Source of the DNA: Acidobacteriaceae bacterium KBS 89 | Lineage (GTDB): Bacteria > Acidobacteriota > Terriglobia > Terriglobales > Acidobacteriaceae | Length of the DNA stretch: 64,000 bases | Reading direction: 5' to 3' | Assembly: GCA_000381605.1 (NCBI GenBank) | Contig: KB906755.1 | Span: 372,001-436,000, forward strand | Shown here: in pieces, positions 53,734 through 62,671 of the stretch | Layout of the letters: every line of letters starts with the position of its first letter | Position numbering within the stretch: position 1 is the first letter of the stretch | The notes under the pieces: generated by a model | What the model was told of the DNA's origin: nothing | What the model saw: only the letters and a program-made list of their open reading frames with translations | Database searches by the model: none | Made by a program: the position numbers and the translations under genes

Positions 53734-54423
53734 TTAGGCTATGTGGGTCTTTAGAAATGCCAGACTCCGCTCCCTCGCCAGCTTCGCAGCGGCTGCGTTA
53801 TAGTGCCCCGGATCGACATCCCGGTTAAACGCATGCCCTGTACCCTCATACACAAAGATCTCCACCTCAGGATGCGCCGCCCGAACCGCCTCGATCTGGT
53901 CCTTGCCAATATGATCGTCCTGCGCCCCAAAGTGCAGCATTACTGGACAACTCGGCTCCTCCTTGGCGACCGACCCGATCCCGCCCGCATAGTAGCCAAC
54001 GCAGCACGACGGCTGCATCTTGTAGTTCTCCCCACGCGTCGCAACCAGCCAGCTCGTCAGCCCGCCATAGCAGTACCCGATGACGCCGATTCCCTTCCCA
54101 CCCTTCTTCGCCACCTCATATGCCGCAGCAACGTCCATCAGAGTCGTCTCCGGCTTAAGTTGCCCGTAGAGCTCAAACGCCTTCTTTTGATCTTCCCCGC
54201 CGTACGTCAGTTGTAGATCGCGCTCGAAGCGGTCAAAGATCGCAGGCGCCACAACCAGAAACCCGTCCTTCGCATATCCATCCGCAACGCTGCGAACATG
54301 CGCATTGATGCCATAGATCTCCTGCACCAGTACCAGCGCTCCAATTGCCTCACCCGCGGGCCGGGCAACGTACGCGCTCAGCTCATGACCATCCTGTGCC
54401 TTCAACTTAATCCAATCGCTCAT
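53734..54423 (-). CDS. Dienelactone hydrolase family protein
   Basis: 229 residues, the classical DLH length. The nucleophile Cys is in VIGYCYGGLTSW, Asp in FGAQDDHIG and His in YEGTGHAFNRD. The N-terminal VLVQEIYGINAHVRSVADGY is the family's conserved Glu/Ile region. Cytosolic. It may act in aromatic lactone breakdown, but no pathway genes are near. Confidence 0.93.
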   Translation of the reverse strand: MSDWIKLKAQDGHELSAYVARPAGEAIGALVLVQEIYGINAHVRSVADGYAKDGFLVVAPAIFDRFERDLQLTYGGEDQKKAFELYGQLKPETTLMDVAAAYEVAKKGGKGIGVIGYCYGGLTSWLVATRGENYKMQPSCCVGYYAGGIGSVAKEEPSCPVMLHFGAQDDHIGKDQIEAVRAAHPEVEIFVYEGTGHAFNRDVDPGHYNAAAAKLARERSLAFLKTHIA

Positions 54424-54554
54424 GACTCCATCATATCGAGTTCACCTGTAAATTTGTGCTCGTTGGTTGTCAAATAAAAGTAAAAGCACCATGCGAAACG
54501 CGTAAACGAAAACGATAATCGTCCAATACAGGCCTGCACGAAACGACAGCGCTT

Positions 54555-54785
54555 CTACGAGCTGCTCCCCGAATCCGAATAGCTCTTCATCTCACGCGTC
54601 CACCGAAGAAATCTAAAAAACTGTCTCTTTTCATTCCAGAAGAGGTTCCAGAAATCTCGCGCCCGCACCGTGTCCGCCTTTTGCCCCGAGTAGGTCTCCA
54701 CCCGCCACCGAAGATAGGGGCTCCGCCACGGCCGCAATCGATTGCCGCGCGTAGCGTTCCACAAAAATCTCAACTCCTCGCCCAT
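54555..54785 (-). CDS. Small conserved-looking protein of unknown function
   Basis: 76 residues from ATG 54785, which has AAGGG 6 bases upstream; ATG 54800 is possible. Rich in Trp, Arg and Phe (GEELRFLWNATRGNRLRPWR, SPYLRWRVETYSG, ARDFWNLFWNEKRQFFRFLR). I recall similar short proteins in acidobacteria but know no function. TATACT at about 54804-54809 could be its -10 box, giving a very short leader. No signal peptide. Confidence 0.6.
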   Translation of the reverse strand: MGEELRFLWNATRGNRLRPWRSPYLRWRVETYSGQKADTVRARDFWNLFWNEKRQFFRFLRWTREMKSYSDSGSSS

Positions 54786-55008
54786 TCGTTCGCCCTTCAT
54801 CAAAGTATAGCGGCGAAACCACACGCCACAGACCTCAACAAGAGAGGAACGTAGAACCACCAGATTTTTTTCATGCAAAACTAGGCTATGTAGAATACTA
54901 TTGTCCGCAACTAGAATGTAGTAGTTCACTACATAGCCTCAAAGATCGGCCACGGCCAGAAGAGGAATCAGTTCAGCGGATGCCACCTACCCGTTGACGG
55001 ATGGCGCG

Positions 55009-56484
55009 ATGAATCGAACGCAATCATCATCTGCGATGAAGATCACTTCTCCTGACTCCACCAAGCGATCTGTCTTCGGTGGCAGCACACCCAGCCCTGA
55101 AACAGCCCAACTCAACGCTAACTCCGCCGACATCTGGTCCCTGGTCGTCACTGGCTGTCTTTCGGCAGCCATGATCGTCTCCCTCACCTGCCGCCCACCG
55201 GTCACGCACACCCTCTCGTGGCGCGTAATCTTCCTCCGTTCCGTCACACTCGTCGCACTGGCGGGAGCAGCATGCGCAGCAGGCATGTCTGTCCCTTGGC
55301 TGTTCCTCAAAGCAAAACCGTCGTTCCGCCTTGCGTTCCTATCGAAGAGGGTTGCGATTGCCTGCATATTCTTCCCCAGCGTCACTCTGCTGTATCGCCA
55401 GCAATCGCCCGTAATGTTTGTGGTCCTTGCCTTCGCCACAGTAGCCGCCTCCTTGAGCCTCCACCAGCTCTTCCTCACCGGAACCGAAGGAGAAGAAAGC
55501 CAGCGTCCAATCTGGAAACCCAGCGACCTTCAAACTCTCTACGGCCTGCCCATAGCCAACTTCCGCCCCATCCGCGCATTGATCATTGCCACCAGCCTTC
55601 AGGCAGCGTTCGTTCTGGCTGCGTTTGAGTTTCCCCTCTCTGCCGCAGTCCTTCTCGCGGGCTGCCTCTTTCTGCTAGCATGGCGATGGAGCGCGCAAGC
55701 TGCCACCACCACCAACTTTTCCAACAGAAAACAGTCAATTCTGCTCTGCGTCTGCGCCGTCCTCTTCACCGTGCTTGCACTAGTCCCCTGGGTAGCCCGC
55801 AAATCGGATGGTTCCAACCGGAAGACACTAGCTCACAAGCCGGCTCTCATTACCAACGAATCGAAAGAATCCGACGTACCCGGCTCTGACTATGTCGGCA
55901 TCATCCTGTGGCCGCCACCCATAAAGAAGACTGAGATCGTTCCACCAAAACCGCATTCCCCTTCCTTCTCGATCGGAAGAACATCCAAACCCATTGTCAT
56001 TCCATTCGACGGCCAATACTGGTACTTGAAGGCGCCGAGTGAGAGACCCGGCCCACGCGCTCACATCGCTCATGGAAGGGCCACCTACGTCAACGTACAC
56101 TCAACAGATTCAGCGCCTCTATTGATGAAGGCCTACCAGAATCTCGGAACATCAATCGACCTGGCTTGTTGCAGCGAGATCGACGTTGCCATCTCCAATG
56201 CCGACGTTCGTCCCGGAACCATCGCGCTGAGCATAAGTCTCACGGATTCGGCTTCCGTCGGAATGCCATCCCTGGATCTCGCGCCACGGACGATCGTATC
56301 CAGCACGGTCGCTCACATTCCCTTGAATCGCCCGCCCGAAGACGAAGTGCTACGTTTCCCCATCTCACACTCCGCGTCGATTCACCGCTTCAACGAGATC
56401 ACGATAGTCTTCCAACAGGCGAAAGAACGCTCACGCGGCGCGCCAAAGGTCGCCATTCAGAGCTTTACCCTCATCCCACGATAG
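55009..56484 (+). CDS. Integral membrane protein of unknown function
   Basis: About 491 residues. An N-terminal polar region (~45 residues) precedes six or seven hydrophobic segments between about residues 45 and 270. A C-terminal soluble domain of ~210 residues follows; it starts Pro-rich (PPPIKKTEIVPPKP) and contains VIPFDGQYWYLKAPSERPGP. The C-terminal domain is probably periplasmic. I recognise no enzyme or transporter motif. Alternative starts are TTG 54994 and ATG 55036. Confidence 0.72.
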   Translation: MNRTQSSSAMKITSPDSTKRSVFGGSTPSPETAQLNANSADIWSLVVTGCLSAAMIVSLTCRPPVTHTLSWRVIFLRSVTLVALAGAACAAGMSVPWLFLKAKPSFRLAFLSKRVAIACIFFPSVTLLYRQQSPVMFVVLAFATVAASLSLHQLFLTGTEGEESQRPIWKPSDLQTLYGLPIANFRPIRALIIATSLQAAFVLAAFEFPLSAAVLLAGCLFLLAWRWSAQAATTTNFSNRKQSILLCVCAVLFTVLALVPWVARKSDGSNRKTLAHKPALITNESKESDVPGSDYVGIILWPPPIKKTEIVPPKPHSPSFSIGRTSKPIVIPFDGQYWYLKAPSERPGPRAHIAHGRATYVNVHSTDSAPLLMKAYQNLGTSIDLACCSEIDVAISNADVRPGTIALSISLTDSASVGMPSLDLAPRTIVSSTVAHIPLNRPPEDEVLRFPISHSASIHRFNEITIVFQQAKERSRGAPKVAIQSFTLIPR

Positions 56485-56532
56485 AGGTCCGAAGCGACTC
56501 AGCACAGATTCCTTGCGATTGGGATCAGGGAT

Positions 56533-57084
56533 CTACTTGACGACCTTGTAGCGAAGTCGGACGACTCCGTCAGGGAATTTCCTCGCGGAACGCAAGCGAA
56601 GCGCAATGTCCCGATGTCGTGGCGCGATAAGTGGAATGCCCTCACCTATCAGCGTAGGCATAACGTGGATGTCGAATTCATCGATCTCGCCGGCGTCGAG
56701 GAACGAGGCGATCAGTTCGCCGCCACCCATCAGCCAGATGTGTTTTCCCGGCGAGGCGCGCAGATGTTGCGCAAATGCCTTCGGCGATTCAGACACGAAC
56801 TCCACACCTTTTGCAGCCCGTTTCGGCGGCCTACGCGAAAACACATAATTGGCGAGGTTCGTATCGAACATCCCACCTTTACTGCCTGTCTTCTTGAGAT
56901 ACGCGAGACCCCAATCGTAGGTCTTGCGTCCCCACAGTATGGTGTCGATCGTCGGATAAAACCTGGTCATGCCGTAATCGATCGTGTCGGGACGGCGATT
57001 GAGCCATTCGACATCGCCGTCTAGCCGGGCGATGTAGCCGTCCGCGCTGGTCGCAATGTAAACGATGATTCTTCTCTGAGTTTT
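56533..57084 (-). CDS. Dihydrofolate reductase/RibD C-terminal-like protein
   Basis: About 183 residues. The GTG at 57084 is chosen because GGAGGTGAT lies 10 bases upstream and the protein then starts TQRRIIVYIATSADGYIARL, the normal beginning of the family. Other motifs: TILWGRKTYDWGL, HIWLMGGGELIASFLDAGEI and GIPLIAP. This matches the YyaP/YwjB-like reductases that share the RibD fold. NADPH binding is expected; substrate unknown. Not a housekeeping DHFR. Confidence 0.9.
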   Translation of the reverse strand, partial: KTQRRIIVYIATSADGYIARLDGDVEWLNRRPDTIDYGMTRFYPTIDTILWGRKTYDWGLAYLKKTGSKGGMFDTNLANYVFSRRPPKRAAKGVEFVSESPKAFAQHLRASPGKHIWLMGGGELIASFLDAGEIDEFDIHVMPTLIGEGIPLIAPRHRDIALRLRSARKFPDGVVRLRYKVVK

Positions 57085-57164
57085 CACGAAGCAATCACCT
57101 CCGCATCCTGCCAATCCTAGTTCGTGCCCTTGGTTACGAAGGGACAGCTTTTTTATTTGCCATT

Positions 57165-57263
57165 TTCTGCCCAAAAAACGCATGTCAAGCCCCCAAAGAG
57201 CCTAACCCATTCCACCTCAATCACATCCGCGTGGCGTATTAGTTCCACTCAAACCGCTATACT
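57165..57263. repeat. Dispersed intergenic repeat, copy 2
   Basis: Same family as 4294-4394: TTTTCTGCCCAAAAAACGCA, TGTCAAGCCCCC, CCTAACCC, GCGTGGCGTATTA and CTATACT in the same order and spacing. It occupies most of the gene-free stretch 57085-57440, upstream of the RibD-like gene. TTGACA on the minus strand points at that gene. Confidence 0.6.
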
Positions 57264-57283
57264 GGATATATAGATCGAAAAAC

Positions 57284-57320
57284 AAACGAGCCCCGGACCA
57301 TGTCCGGGGCTAACTCGTTT
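57284..57320 (+). terminator. Strong hairpin, possible terminator or small RNA end
   Basis: CCCCGGAC-CAT-GTCCGGGG is flanked by AAACGAG and CTCGTTT, which also pair. It lies 25 bases after the CTATACT block of the repeat. A short promoter-to-terminator RNA of ~50 bases is conceivable; no gene is between them. Confidence 0.45.
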
Positions 57321-57440
57321 AGCTGCAATATTTTGGACGTAAACCTTTTGTAATGACTATTTTAGGGACCATCAACCTTCGTAAATAACTGATTGTAAAC
57401 AACTTACACGCGGGCAATAGGGGGCTATGTTCAAAGGAAA

Positions 57441-58340
57441 CTACCTCATAAGGCTAAACAGGTCGGAGCCGCTCAGAGCGTTGATGACGCTCAACAAAGC
57501 CTGATGCTGTGTCTCGGCCTGAGACAACTGGGTTGCCACAGCCGCAGGATCGGCTGCAACAAGACTGCTCTGCGCGACCTTCAACTGGCTCTCCTCAGTC
57601 TGGACGTAGGTACTGGTCGACTGCAGCCGGCTCAGGGAGCTATCGAGAGTACTGCGCTGCGAAGAGAGTTGACCCAGCGCTGTGGTCAACGCCGAGGTAT
57701 CCGCCGTGAGCGTACCTGTCGCCGCACCGGAGGAAAAATCGGAGATCAATTGGTTCAGCGCACCCAGCACACCGGAGCCTGCAGCGCCGAAGACTGACGA
57801 CCCAGGCAGGTTGACCTGGAGCTTCTGCCCATTCGGAGATTCAACATACTGCAGCTCGCTGTCCCCGTTATAGTTCGCTGTTGCAGGATTGGTGGTGGTG
57901 TCCAGCGTAAACGGAGGCACGGATCCCTGGCTGCCACCAAACAGATACTGGCCCTGGTAGCTCGTGTTCCCCAGAGAGAGCACCTGGTCGCGGATTCCAC
58001 TCAACTTTTGAGCGACGCTGGCGAGGTCGCTCGCATTGAGCGTCCCATTGTTGCCCGACACCGCGCTCGAGATCGCCGAAGTGACCTGCGTGACAACCTC
58101 GCCCAGCGCCGAATCGGCGACCTGCAGCCGCGAAGACACATTCGAAGCGGTCTGAACGAAGGTATCGTCCTTCGCGATTGCACTGCCCAGCAGCGTACTC
58201 TGTGCAACGGCGATCGGATCGTCCTGTAACGACGAGACACGCAATCCGCTTGATAACTCGGACGAAAGAATAGCCTCTTCGCTGGCCGATTGATCGACCG
58301 CTGCAGTCAGATTGATAACGTAATTCGGATCGACGCGCAT
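57441..58340 (-). CDS. flgL: Flagellar hook-filament junction protein FlgL (HAP3)
   Basis: Adapter between hook and filament. About 299 residues from ATG 58340 (AGGAG 8 bases upstream). Flagellin-like N-terminal helix region (SEEAILSSELSSGLRVSSLQ then DDPIAVAQST) and GNTSYQGQYLFGGSQGSVPP, the typical FlgL block. The C-terminal coiled coil runs LSQAETQHQALLSVINALS. Last gene of the second flagellar block, 9 bases from flgK. Confidence 0.92.
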   Translation of the reverse strand: MRVDPNYVINLTAAVDQSASEEAILSSELSSGLRVSSLQDDPIAVAQSTLLGSAIAKDDTFVQTASNVSSRLQVADSALGEVVTQVTSAISSAVSGNNGTLNASDLASVAQKLSGIRDQVLSLGNTSYQGQYLFGGSQGSVPPFTLDTTTNPATANYNGDSELQYVESPNGQKLQVNLPGSSVFGAAGSGVLGALNQLISDFSSGAATGTLTADTSALTTALGQLSSQRSTLDSSLSRLQSTSTYVQTEESQLKVAQSSLVAADPAAVATQLSQAETQHQALLSVINALSGSDLFSLMR

Positions 58341-58393
58341 GATGGTGCTCCTGAGTTTCAGTCTTGGAATTCGGGGATGAATCATCGCCGCCT

Positions 58394-59797
58394 TTAGGTC
58401 ACCGACGTCTGGACGCCGAGATTGAGCGCACTCGCCATCACCGAATTGGCAATGTTGAAGACCTGTGCCGCTGCCTGATAAGCACGTTGATACTGCGTTA
58501 GAGCCGAAGCCTCTTCATCGAGAGAAACAGCCGACAACGAATCTCTCTGAGTCGTCAGTTGTGTGAGCGTCGCCTGCTGTGTGCTGTTATTCGTCGTCGC
58601 GGCAGCCGTATCGCTGCCGACCTGCCCAAGAAAGGAGGCAAGAAATCCCGAAGCCGTCTGACCGCCTACGATATTGGCGCTCGAAAGATCCGCAAGTGCC
58701 GACGCGTTTGTGTTTCCCGCAGATCCCTCACTTGGTCCGGCGGCCGCAACCGCCTTCGGATCAGTAGTCGCAACTTGAATCAACGCCGCTGCTCTGCTCG
58801 GATTAGCCGGAAGACTGAAGAGCGCAGCTCCAGGGTTGCCATAACCGTCGAGACCCAGCTCATTCTGTTGGTTCACTTGTGTTCCCAAGGCGAAGGCAAA
58901 ACTGTCAAGCGCATTCTGGTAGCTTGGCAACTTCTGATCTCTCGCTTGCAGAACGCCGCCAAGATCGCCACCGGTAAGATTGGAGGTCACATCCTGGCCG
59001 TCAACACCGGCAAGAATATGGGTCGTTCCTGCCACCTGGGTTGTGCGTAGAGCAAACGACTGACTGCCGCTCACCAGAACAGCGCCGCCGCTGGTCGTCA
59101 GGGTCAGGCCGTTACAGTCGGTGGAGATTTGGTCCAGGCCCACCAGTTGCGACAGCTCCGTGATCGCCAACTGACGCTGATCTTCAAGAGGACCCGCATC
59201 CGCATTAGGACTGAGAGAGGTGATCTGTGAATTGAGAGAGGCAATCGTTGCAGTAAGGGAGTTCACCTGGCCGACGTCGCCGGCCACCTGCTGATTGAGG
59301 TTCGAAGACACCTGTGTCAATTGATTTGCCGCCGAATTGAATGCGCCGGCCAGAGCGTTGGCGGCGGTCAACACGCTTTGCCGCGTCGCCATATCGGATG
59401 GATTGCTCGCAAGCGCGGAAAGTGCACTAAAAAAGGCATTCGTCGCAGTACTAAGATCTGTCGAACTGGCCGAACTTGCCGTTGAGGTCAGACCGAAGAC
59501 ATTCTGAATCTGCTGCAAGGCGGATTCGAGCGCCCCAGTCTGGGCCTGGGTCTGGGTCTGATGCTGCACCTGTTGTTCCAGAACACGGTCTCTTTGCGAG
59601 GTCGCGCTCGCCGTGACACCCGAGCCGAAGGTGCCACCGCTGAGAGTAACCGAGTCAACTGTCTGAAAGTTAACGACCTCGCGAGTGTATCCTGCAGTGT
59701 TCTGATTCGCGACGTTGTTTGACGTTACATTCAGCGCCGCTTGATCTGCCAGAAGCGCTTGTTGAGCGATGTTCATCAGCGATGTTATTGTGCCCAT
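58394..59797 (-). CDS. flgK: Flagellar hook-associated protein FlgK (HAP1)
   Basis: First junction protein between hook and filament. 467 residues. The N-terminus (LMNIAQQALLADQAALNVTS then NNVANQNTAGYTREVVNFQT) and the C-terminus (SLDEEASALTQYQRAYQAAA) are both diagnostic. GAGG lies 6 bases before the ATG. A 195-base gap separates it from flgM, and no second FliA-type promoter was found there. Confidence 0.95.
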   Translation of the reverse strand: MGTITSLMNIAQQALLADQAALNVTSNNVANQNTAGYTREVVNFQTVDSVTLSGGTFGSGVTASATSQRDRVLEQQVQHQTQTQAQTGALESALQQIQNVFGLTSTASSASSTDLSTATNAFFSALSALASNPSDMATRQSVLTAANALAGAFNSAANQLTQVSSNLNQQVAGDVGQVNSLTATIASLNSQITSLSPNADAGPLEDQRQLAITELSQLVGLDQISTDCNGLTLTTSGGAVLVSGSQSFALRTTQVAGTTHILAGVDGQDVTSNLTGGDLGGVLQARDQKLPSYQNALDSFAFALGTQVNQQNELGLDGYGNPGAALFSLPANPSRAAALIQVATTDPKAVAAAGPSEGSAGNTNASALADLSSANIVGGQTASGFLASFLGQVGSDTAAATTNNSTQQATLTQLTTQRDSLSAVSLDEEASALTQYQRAYQAAAQVFNIANSVMASALNLGVQTSVT

Positions 59798-59992
59798 TGT
59801 TTCCTCATATTTCTGACAAGTAGACGTGTTAGCGCATCAGGGTTAATTGAAACGATTGCAGGGTGATTGTCGAGCTGAGTCTCCTTCGGCAAACCAAGCC
59901 GATGAAGTCTTGTTCATGTTCCACGTGGCACTCTGCGAACGCCAGGCCTCCGAAAATCCCCGCTAACCGGATCGAGATACAGAGAACTTTGG

Positions 59993-60304
59993 CTAGTCCA
60001 AAAGGGATTGGATGATCTTGTCCGCGACACTAGAGGATGACACGCTGTAGGTTCCGGTCGCGATCGCTTGTTGCAAAGACGCAACCTTCGCAGATCGGGT
60101 ATCTTCTCCTTCCAGTGCCTGAACAACAAGACCTCCAACGGAACTGAGGTTGGTTTGATCCGCATGTTCCACATTCGCGACAGACCCACTGCTTGCCTGG
60201 CTCAGATTGTCTAACTCGCCGGCCTGAATTACTGGTTTAGCCTCCGCCGGCGTGATCGAGTTGCTTGTCTGCTGCAAACTGCTGATTCCACTTGCATGAC
60301 TCAT
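59993..60304 (-). CDS. flgM: Anti-sigma-28 factor FlgM
   Basis: Holds FliA inactive until it is exported through the completed hook. 103 residues. The conserved C-terminal half is VQALEGEDTRSAKVASLQQA, IATGTYSVSSSSVADKIIQS. The N-terminal half is Ser/Gln-rich and disordered, as expected for an exported protein. A near-consensus sigma-28 promoter lies directly upstream and overlaps the flgJ end, giving negative feedback. Confidence 0.92.
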   Translation of the reverse strand: MSHASGISSLQQTSNSITPAEAKPVIQAGELDNLSQASSGSVANVEHADQTNLSSVGGLVVQALEGEDTRSAKVASLQQAIATGTYSVSSSSVADKIIQSLLD

Positions 60305-60326
60305 GATGGCTCTCCGTCTGCTTGAT

Positions 60327-60353
60327 GTATCGGCACTTAATCCACAAACTTTA
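60327..60353 (-). promoter_or_regulatory. Sigma-28 (FliA) promoter of flgM
   Basis: On the minus strand TAAAGTTT (60346-60353) is followed after exactly 11 bases by GCCGATAC (60327-60334). The enterobacterial consensus is TAAAGTTT-N11-GCCGATAA, so 15 of 16 positions match. It starts 23 bases before the flgM ATG. Confidence 0.85.
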
Positions 60354-60671
60354 GTACTGAGACGTCTTCTTTTCGGAATTTTGCTGATGTTCCAGTGTCA
60401 CCTTCGAAACGATTTGTTTCGCTATCCCGAAACCGCCTCCCTTGGAGATAGCCTTCGCGATCGCCTCTGTTCCTAGACTGCTTACGGTGTCAGAGCCTGA
60501 GTCGTCGCTCTTCTCTTCTCCCCCCCAACTATCCTGTCCATGTTGCATCGGCTTTAGCAGCTCCTGGAGCATCGTTGCCTCAAACTGCTGAGCAGCGTCG
60601 ACTAGTTTTGCCTGCTTCGGTCCTGCGTTTGCAATTGCGGGCTGACTTGAAATGTCCGGGTTGATCTTCAT
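60351..60671 (-). CDS. flgJ: Rod-binding protein FlgJ, rod-scaffold domain only
   Basis: 106 residues, equal to the N-terminal half of enteric FlgJ. The motif LVDAAQQFEATMLQELLKPM then SDTVSSLGTEAIAKAIS is the rod-capping domain. The C-terminal muramidase domain of longer FlgJ proteins is absent, so cell-wall cutting must come from another enzyme. The start overlaps the flgI stop (ATGA). Confidence 0.9.
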   Translation of the reverse strand: MKINPDISSQPAIANAGPKQAKLVDAAQQFEATMLQELLKPMQHGQDSWGGEEKSDDSGSDTVSSLGTEAIAKAISKGGGFGIAKQIVSKVTLEHQQNSEKKTSQY

Positions 60672-61825
60672 AACACCTCAATCTCCGCTTCCAACGCGCC
60701 GGCAGATTTCATCGCCTGAAGAATCGATATGACATCCCGAGCTGAAGCTCCGATCGTCTGTAGGCTTCGCACGAGATCGTCCACAGTTGCTCCCTGCTTC
60801 AGCTCAATGCGATTGACAGGTTTGTCTTGTGCGTCGATTCGGGTTTGTTGCACGACTTTCGTTGTACCTCCAGACGAGAAAGCATTCGGTTGCGATACCT
60901 GAAACTCGCTCACCACGTTGACCGCCAGTCCCCCATGCAAGATCGACACGGGTTGCAGGACAACGGTCCCTCCGATAACTACAGTCCCCGTACGCTCGTT
61001 GACAACGACCTTAGCTCGAGGAAAGACCGGAACCTCAATCGATTCAACTTCCGCCAGAAGAGCCGGTATCTCTTCGCCATTTGCCACTGAAAGATCGACT
61101 CGTCGGCTGTCGAACACGCGGGCAGCCTGACGTCCAAGGGCTCGATTGATCGCAAGGGCCATCGCCTCCGCGCTACGAAAGTCGGCGTCGTTCAGTAACA
61201 GCGAAAACTGGTTCTTTCCGCCCAATTCCAATGGGACCCCACGTTCCACCATTGCCCCGAAAGGGACCCTCGCTGTGTTGGGATGGTTAAACTGTTTCAC
61301 ATTACCGTTGACGTTGATCGAATATCCACCGACGACGAGCGAGCCTTGCGCTTGGGCATAGATCTTGCCATCTGCTCCGTATAGAGGGGTCATCAAAAGC
61401 AAGCCTCCCTCAAGACTCCTCGCATCTCCCGCAGAGGACACGGTGATATCAAGCTTCGTGCCTGAGCGTGCGAAGGGTGGCAGCGTTGCTGAGACAAACA
61501 CGGCCGCCAAATTCTGGACGCGAATCGAAGATGCGGGAACACTCACGCCCATTCGTAGCAGCGTTGCGGCAAGCGTTTGGATGGGAAAGGTCGTTTGCTG
61601 ACTATCGCCGGTGCCCTGCAAACCTACCACGATACCGTATCCAACCAGTTGGTTATCGCGGATACCCTCAATCGAAGAGATATCTTTGACCCTTGCCTGC
61701 CTCGATATTGCGGGGTCTGAAGCACAAGCATGATCGGCGAATGTCAGAAGCATAACAACCATGACGGCGCTGCAACTGCTGGTAAATGTTTTTTTGGGGT
61801 TCGATTTGCTGATTTCACTATTCAT
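60668..61825 (-). CDS. flgI: Flagellar P-ring protein FlgI
   Basis: Forms the ring in the peptidoglycan layer. 385 residues with a signal peptide (SSCSAVMVVMLLTFADHACA). Family blocks: RVKDISSIEGIRDNQLVGYG, GVSVPASSIRVQNLAAVFVS, AQGSLVVGGYSINVNGN and PVNRIELKQGATVDDLVRSL. It follows flgH with a 9-base gap and overlaps flgJ. Confidence 0.96.
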   Translation of the reverse strand: MNSEISKSNPKKTFTSSCSAVMVVMLLTFADHACASDPAISRQARVKDISSIEGIRDNQLVGYGIVVGLQGTGDSQQTTFPIQTLAATLLRMGVSVPASSIRVQNLAAVFVSATLPPFARSGTKLDITVSSAGDARSLEGGLLLMTPLYGADGKIYAQAQGSLVVGGYSINVNGNVKQFNHPNTARVPFGAMVERGVPLELGGKNQFSLLLNDADFRSAEAMALAINRALGRQAARVFDSRRVDLSVANGEEIPALLAEVESIEVPVFPRAKVVVNERTGTVVIGGTVVLQPVSILHGGLAVNVVSEFQVSQPNAFSSGGTTKVVQQTRIDAQDKPVNRIELKQGATVDDLVRSLQTIGASARDVISILQAMKSAGALEAEIEVL

Positions 61826-61834
61826 AGTTTCTCG

Positions 61835-62671
61835 TTAAAAGACCAAAGCCCTTTGTAACAGTCGAAACAGCAGGTTCTGGCGATGGGTGTAATCGTTGAT
61901 AATTCCCTTCCCGCGCACTTCCAGTTCGAGACTTGAAATAGCGGTCGACAGCACCTGATTTTGTTGGGAGATATCTTCAGGCCTAACTAGGCCACGCAGG
62001 ATGATGGTCTGTGTCTGCTGACTGAATTCGACCTGCCTTGCTGCCTCAATTACAAGCATGCCATTTGGGAGAACCTCAATCACCTGCCCACCGAAAATCG
62101 TACTCAAGCTCGAATTCGTCGCACTCGTTCCCTGCGCATTTAATCCGGACGAAGATGTTTGATTTATCAAATTCTGAAGCGCGTTGCCAGGATGCAGAGT
62201 TCCGATCAGGCCCGAGATCGCGGAGCTTGAATTGGAGGCCCGTGAATTTTTCACGGTCCCGTCAGTAGAGGCTGCGAGACTCTCGGAAACTACAACAGAT
62301 ATCAAGTCATGAGGGCGCATGGCACGTACATCGGTAACCATCCGTGTAAGGCGTCCGCTGTCGATCCAAATGGCGCCTGGCATCGCCTGGATAGTGGAGT
62401 TGTCTGCTCGGACCCGTTCCAAATAGGACGACAAAGACGCTGCAGCAACATTGGGTTTTGGTTCAATCAATTTATGAATGACGTTGGATTGCGCATGGAG
62501 CGAAGAAGTTGCCGTGAACGTCAGACAGAATGCAACTAGTACTGCCCCGAAACACTCTTCACGTCGGTCTTCGAGAGGCTCCAATGGAGTTTCTGCAACT
62601 CTAATTTGCGTTGAATGGGGCTTCGCCCACAAAGCAGAATCTAGAAGCGAATCTTTTGAGTTCCATTTCAT
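61835..62671 (-). CDS. flgH: Flagellar L-ring protein FlgH
   Basis: Forms the outer membrane ring. 278 residues. The conserved part has AIWIDSGRLTRMVTDVRAMR, PHDLISVVVSESLAAST and GGQVIEVLPNGMLVIEAARQ, ending RRLLQ-like. FlgH is normally a lipoprotein; here the export segment (AVLVAFCLTFTATSSLHAQ) has no clear lipobox Cys, and ~37 residues precede it. Either a start further in is used or membrane attachment differs. The start overlaps the flgA stop (ATGA). Confidence 0.9.
   Translation of the reverse strand: MKWNSKDSLLDSALWAKPHSTQIRVAETPLEPLEDRREECFGAVLVAFCLTFTATSSLHAQSNVIHKLIEPKPNVAAASLSSYLERVRADNSTIQAMPGAIWIDSGRLTRMVTDVRAMRPHDLISVVVSESLAASTDGTVKNSRASNSSSAISGLIGTLHPGNALQNLINQTSSSGLNAQGTSATNSSLSTIFGGQVIEVLPNGMLVIEAARQVEFSQQTQTIILRGLVRPEDISQQNQVLSTAISSLELEVRGKGIINDYTHRQNLLFRLLQRALVF

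Noticed and set aside
59920..59940. TGGCAC sequence near the flgM-flgK gap as a sigma-54 promoter
   Set aside because: No TTGC at the required distance, and it points to the plus strand, away from the flagellar genes.
60671..61825. Shadow frames in flgI read as separate proteins
   Set aside because: All are short, lack ribosome-binding sites and lie within a well-conserved gene.
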